The notes beneath the pieces are model-generated. The model was not told where the DNA came from. It did not search any database and saw only the letters and a list, made by a program, of their open reading frames with translations. A program made the translations under genes and the position numbers. A DNA stretch of 18,081 bases from JANPCX01 sp046094425 (GTDB lineage Bacteria > Pseudomonadota > Gammaproteobacteria > Burkholderiales > Burkholderiaceae_C), in the NCBI GenBank assembly GCA_046094425.1, contig JBJTHI010000172.1, positions 1 to 18,081 of the forward strand. Reading direction: 5' to 3'. Below are positions 15,757-18,081 of the stretch, one piece after another (the stretch's first letter is position 1; each line of letters starts with the position of its first letter).

Positions 15757-16671
15757 TTATGCGAGTCTTCGATGTGATTGTTTTGTCTTATTGTTGTCTT
15801 GTCTTTGCTGCTCCTCGTACCGAGCAATCAGTCGACTCACCCGCGACACCGACAAGCCCAGTGCCTGTCCGATGACCGTCATCGACAGGCCACCGCGTGT
15901 GTTCGCCTTGAACAAACCCTCTTCGCGCGAGGTCGCTTCATCCAACCAACGCTGCACAGGCTTGTGGGTGAGTAAACGTTGCGGCTTGGGAATGTCTTTG
16001 TCGTCCACACGCGGGGCGGCCATCAGGGCTTGCATGTGCAGCACAAAGTTGTCGTCACCCAAGAAGATTTGCTGGCGCAAACCCTCGGGCCAAATTTGCA
16101 GCTCGGGCCTACTTGCCACCAAGGCGGCATACCGCTGGGCGGCACACTGCCTGTCTTGGGCATGGCTCACGTCGTGCCCCAGCAAAAATCCATGCAGACC
16201 ATCCGTGTCCAACCAATCGGGCGTATCGACCAAAGCCGCATGCGCTCGGTAGCTGGACCACGGCCAATCGGCTGGCGTCTTGCACAGGTTTGCCCGCACC
16301 GGGTTGAGCTCCACATACCGGCACAGCGTCAACAGGTACGACTCCCGGTCTACCAAAATGGCTTTAAAGCGCCCTTGGAACAGGTGCCCCACCACGCCAT
16401 GCCGCCGGTTGTAGGCTTGCGTGTAAACCCCGTTGAGCTGGCGCATTAGCAGCGACAAATTCGCCTGCCGTGTGTGCAGTACCAAGTGGTAGTGGTTGCC
16501 CATCAAACAGTAGGCCAGCACTTGGGCATCAAAGCGTGCCGCCGCTTGCCCCAGCACGAACAGGAAACGCTCGCGGTCCACATCGTCCTCGTAAATGGCC
16601 TCCCGCCGATCACCACGCGACGTGACGTGGTAAATCGCTCCGGGGAACTCAATGCGCAGGGGACGGGCCAT
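15757..16671 (-). CDS. REP-associated tyrosine transposase (RAYT, Y1/HUH family)
   Basis: This intact 304-aa protein is a RAYT, a domesticated relative of IS200/IS605 transposases that acts on single-stranded palindromic (REP) sequences. The N-terminus MARPLRIEFPGAIYHVTSRG is classic. The HUH pair is H60 and H62 in CLMGNHYHLVL, and the nucleophile is probably Y119 in CRYVELNPVRANL. GHLFQGRFKAILV and WPWSSYRAH are further family blocks. Unlike the shortest members it has a C-terminal helix-turn-helix (about residues 260-290, MTVIGQALGLSVSRVSRLIA). The ribosome binding site is weak. The gene runs opposite to the housekeeping operon and is flanked by a possible transposase fragment and an Rhs fragment, so it seems to have entered a variable site. 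Confidence 0.93.
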   Translation of the reverse strand: MARPLRIEFPGAIYHVTSRGDRREAIYEDDVDRERFLFVLGQAAARFDAQVLAYCLMGNHYHLVLHTRQANLSLLMRQLNGVYTQAYNRRHGVVGHLFQGRFKAILVDRESYLLTLCRYVELNPVRANLCKTPADWPWSSYRAHAALVDTPDWLDTDGLHGFLLGHDVSHAQDRQCAAQRYAALVASRPELQIWPEGLRQQIFLGDDNFVLHMQALMAAPRVDDKDIPKPQRLLTHKPVQRWLDEATSREEGLFKANTRGGLSMTVIGQALGLSVSRVSRLIARYEEQQRQDNNKTKQSHRRLA

Positions 16672-16710
16672 CGGCAGATTCTGATGTGAATGGAGGCAAA
16701 AGGCAAGGCC

Positions 16711-16742
16711 TGACCCCGGGCTTCTGTGACCCCGGGCTTCTG
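16711..16742 (-). repeat. 16-bp perfect tandem repeat upstream of the RAYT gene
   Basis: TGACCCCGGGCTTCTG occurs twice in direct tandem (16711-16726 and 16727-16742). Read in the RAYT direction this is CAGAAGCCCGGGGTCA twice, followed by GGCCTTGCCTTTTGCC and then the gene start. Each unit contains the palindrome CCCGGG. The repeat sits exactly where the adjacent Rhs reading frame stops matching, so it probably marks the edge of the RAYT-bearing insertion. A recognition or REP-like role is inferred from position. Confidence 0.7.
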
Positions 16743-16851
16743 CGTAGAGGGTGGTTTTGCCGTCTTGGGTGGCGAGGCTTTTGCGGTTGCCGACGAGGTC
16801 ATAGGCGTAGGCTTGTTGGGCACCGAAGCCGAAAAGAAACCGAGCAAATTG
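16741..16851 (-). pseudogene. Rhs/YD-repeat protein fragment
   Basis: On the - strand this stretch encodes FGFGAQQAYAYDLVGNRK followed by SLATQDGKTTLYA. This matches the YD repeat (Y-x-Y-D-x-x-G-N-R ... D-G-x-T-T-x-Y) of Rhs proteins, which form a hollow shell around a C-terminal toxin. The fragment has no start codon. A TAA at 16852-16854 closes the frame upstream, and the repeat register is lost at the 16-bp tandem repeat beside the RAYT gene. It is on the same strand as the toxin and immunity genes and downstream of them. That is where old Rhs ends accumulate when toxin tips are replaced. The motif is seen directly; the history is inferred. Confidence 0.75.
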
Positions 16852-16881
16852 TTAAAGAGCAACCTGTCCAGGAGGGACAGG
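16846..16881 (-). promoter_or_regulatory. rRNA-type boxA with adjoining hairpin
   Basis: On the - strand 16861-16846 reads TGCTCTTTAACAATTT, which equals the boxA antitermination element of E. coli rRNA operon leaders as I remember it. One base upstream of it is a 7-bp hairpin, CCTGTCC (16881-16875 on the - strand) pairing with GGACAGG (16869-16863), loop CTCCT. Hairpin then boxA is the order of boxB-boxA in rRNA leaders, where NusB and S10 bind boxA. No rRNA gene lies in the window; the element points towards the Rhs fragment and RAYT gene. The match is seen; function here is unknown. Confidence 0.55.
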
Positions 16882-16955
16882 GAGGCAACACGCCTCAACA
16901 ACAAAAACCGCCTGAAAAACGAGCACAGCGGTCAGAAGATCTCACTCAGAAACAT

Positions 16956-16997
16956 AAAAAACGGGACTGATTCAACAAATCACGCACCCGATTTTTT
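16956..16997. terminator. Bidirectional Rho-independent terminator after the toxin-immunity pair
   Basis: The sequence reads A6-CGGG, then GATT-CAACA-AATC, then CCCG-A-T6, on the + strand, and has the same form on the - strand. CGGG (16962-16965) pairs with CCCG (16987-16990), and GATT (16969-16972) with AATC (16978-16981). The flanking A-run and T-run extend the stem and supply the U-tract in either direction. It lies 67 bp past the stop of the small gene at 17064. TAAAAAACGGG recurs at 16997-17007, forming a further near-palindrome with 16985-16996. Confidence 0.7.
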
Positions 16998-17063
16998 AAA
17001 AAACGGGGTGGGAATGATTGCGAACTTTTCCTGGTCACTTGGACGCGACAACACGACACACAA

Positions 17064-17372
17064 TTAAACGCAAAAAAAATCGTTTAGATCTGGCTTACCG
17101 TTTGTACTTAGATGATTGGCCCAATCAATACATTCTTGCAACAAAACTTCTTTGACCTTCTCTAGCGTAGAGAAGGTTCCTATCGTCGCCTCATTCGGAC
17201 CAGAAGTTCTTGACTCTGCACTCGATTTAATCAGGTAATCATCGTGAGTTTTTTCGACGTATAGGACAACATCCGTACCGTCAGGAAAAGTTCGTTGCAA
17301 AGAAAAATTCCCTCCCGCTTCATCACCAGAAAGCACCCATTCTCCATCTATGGAGTCTAGTAAGAATCTCAT
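17064..17372 (-). CDS. Hypothetical protein, presumed immunity protein
   Basis: I do not recognise this 102-aa protein. It is acidic and soluble, with no signal peptide, membrane segment or cysteine cluster. It looks alpha/beta: an N-terminal strand-rich part (RFLLDSIDGEWVLSGDEAGG, then VVLYVEKTHDDYLIKSS) and a C-terminal helix (LEKVKEVLLQECIDWANHL). Its ATG shares one base with the stop of the gene upstream (TAATG), and GGACGGA precedes it, so the two are co-translated. Small size, acidity, coupling directly behind a presumed toxin tip, and AT-richer composition than the housekeeping genes all fit a cognate immunity protein. That role is inferred from context only. A terminator follows at 16956-16997. 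Confidence 0.7.
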   Translation of the reverse strand: MRFLLDSIDGEWVLSGDEAGGNFSLQRTFPDGTDVVLYVEKTHDDYLIKSSAESRTSGPNEATIGTFSTLEKVKEVLLQECIDWANHLSTNGKPDLNDFFCV

Positions 17373-18081
17373 TATTTCCGTCCGATGCGATGAGTTTGAA
17401 CGATGGCCGACGTGGGCACACTGCCTTCGACTACAACCTCTCCCACCACGTCAATCGGTTTAACGGGGGTGCGGTTCATTGCTTGATAAAGCTTCTCAAC
17501 ATCAACTGACTTGAGCCCATTGACATTCACTTCATCAAGTCGAACAAAAGCTCCAGGTTCTTTGAGGGTTGATCGCCCAGTCCTGATGGCGGTACCCAGA
17601 GCGTCATGCGGAATTCTCTTGAATCCAACAAAATTGGTATCTCGTGGAAAAGGTTTCGCTTCTACATATTGAACCAACCTGTCAGCCATTGAAGCTTCAA
17701 CTCCGAGGGCTGGGTTGGCGTTTGCCGGAACACCTCTAGCCTCACCGCTTAAGAAACCACTCTTAGAAATACTTGCATCAATCTCCGGAGTGACAGCATT
17801 TGCGCGGAAAACCGAGCCCCGTTGAGCGGCAATTGCTGTGCCATTTGAATCTACGTAAACAATAGATCGTCCGGTGTTGGGCGTGATGTTGGCCTGCACC
17901 GACTTGGCCGCATCCACCGCCGCACCTTCCGCCGCCGCTCCCGTTGAGGCCTCGGTGGTCAGCACTTGGCCGACTGGTCGGCTGCTGGAGGTGGTTTGCG
18001 CAGCAGGCCCTGCCACTTTACCAACGGTCGCGGTGCCTTCCATGGCCGCAGTCGCCGAAGCTTTGCCGGTGGCTTGAACAA
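17372..18081 (-). CDS. C-terminal end of a large polymorphic-toxin-like protein (partial)
   Basis: The frame is open to the window's right edge, so this is the C-terminal part (about 235 residues) of a longer protein; an internal ATG at 18043 need not be the start. The first part is GC-rich DNA encoding an Ala/Thr/Ser/Gly-rich low-complexity linker (for example TEASTGAAAEGAAVDAAKSV). After ANITPNTGRS the DNA becomes AT-richer and the protein looks globular (about 165 residues). This shift is typical of a conserved carrier joined to a swapped toxin tip. The tip contains GSVFRANAVTPEI, SGFLSGEARG and a C-terminal GEVVVEGSVPTSAIV, which faintly resemble ADP-ribosyltransferase-like folds (R and E motifs). 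No known toxin family is confidently recognised. The nearby Rhs fragment suggests, but does not prove, an Rhs-type carrier. Confidence 0.7.
   Translation of the reverse strand, partial: VQATGKASATAAMEGTATVGKVAGPAAQTTSSSRPVGQVLTTEASTGAAAEGAAVDAAKSVQANITPNTGRSIVYVDSNGTAIAAQRGSVFRANAVTPEIDASISKSGFLSGEARGVPANANPALGVEASMADRLVQYVEAKPFPRDTNFVGFKRIPHDALGTAIRTGRSTLKEPGAFVRLDEVNVNGLKSVDVEKLYQAMNRTPVKPIDVVGEVVVEGSVPTSAIVQTHRIGRK

Noticed and set aside
15519..15875. Open frame on the + strand after the methyltransferase gene
   Set aside because: It runs into the antisense of the RAYT gene, has no convincing ribosome binding site and gives low-complexity Pro/Ala-rich protein.
16846..16861. boxA taken as evidence of an rRNA operon
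   Set aside because: No 16S, 23S, 5S or tRNA sequence is seen on either strand nearby, so only the element itself is reported.
16686..17067. Two overlapping + strand frames upstream of the RAYT gene
   Set aside because: They are antisense to the YD-repeat fragment and cross the hairpin/boxA and terminator; no motif or ribosome binding site supports them.
1..18081. CRISPR array, tRNA genes or a replication origin
   Set aside because: No regularly spaced repeat array, no tRNA cloverleaf that I could recognise by eye, and no cluster of DnaA boxes was seen.

Overview
The window is a chromosomal segment of a betaproteobacterium. The protein sequences and the gene order rpsB-tsf-pyrH-frr-uppS-cdsA-dxr-rseP-bamA-skp-lpxD-fabZ-lpxA-lpxB-rnhB-spoU are typical of Burkholderiales, and Comamonadaceae is the likely family. 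This placement comes from family recognition, not from a database search.

Positions 60-15470 are a compact housekeeping block on the + strand. It opens with an extended -10 promoter and a structured leader before rpsB, and a strong hairpin terminator sits between rpsB and tsf. The first genes serve translation (S2, EF-Ts, ribosome recycling factor) and UTP supply (UMP kinase). Next come isoprenoid and phospholipid precursors (UppS, CdsA, Dxr). The rest build the outer membrane: RseP, BamA, the chaperone Skp, and LpxD, FabZ, LpxA and LpxB, which start lipid A synthesis from a shared pool of 3-hydroxyacyl-ACP. RNase HII and a SpoU-type RNA methyltransferase end the block. Most junctions overlap or are only a few bases apart, as expected of one long operon with translational coupling.

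After 15470 the character changes to accessory DNA, all read on the - strand. It holds a possible short transposase remnant, an intact REP-associated tyrosine transposase (RAYT) with a 16-bp tandem repeat at its upstream edge, and a YD-repeat (Rhs) fragment. Next to that fragment is an rRNA-type boxA with an adjoining hairpin, and further right a bidirectional hairpin terminator. The last two genes are a small, AT-richer presumed immunity gene and the C-terminal end of a large protein that runs off the right edge.

The most interesting part is this right end. It looks like a polymorphic-toxin locus: a GC-rich, Ala/Thr-rich carrier tail joined to an AT-richer unrecognised toxin tip, a coupled immunity gene, a terminator, and Rhs debris downstream. 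The tip has weak resemblance to ADP-ribosyltransferase-like folds. The fold and the toxin/immunity roles are inferences from context and need searches or experiments.
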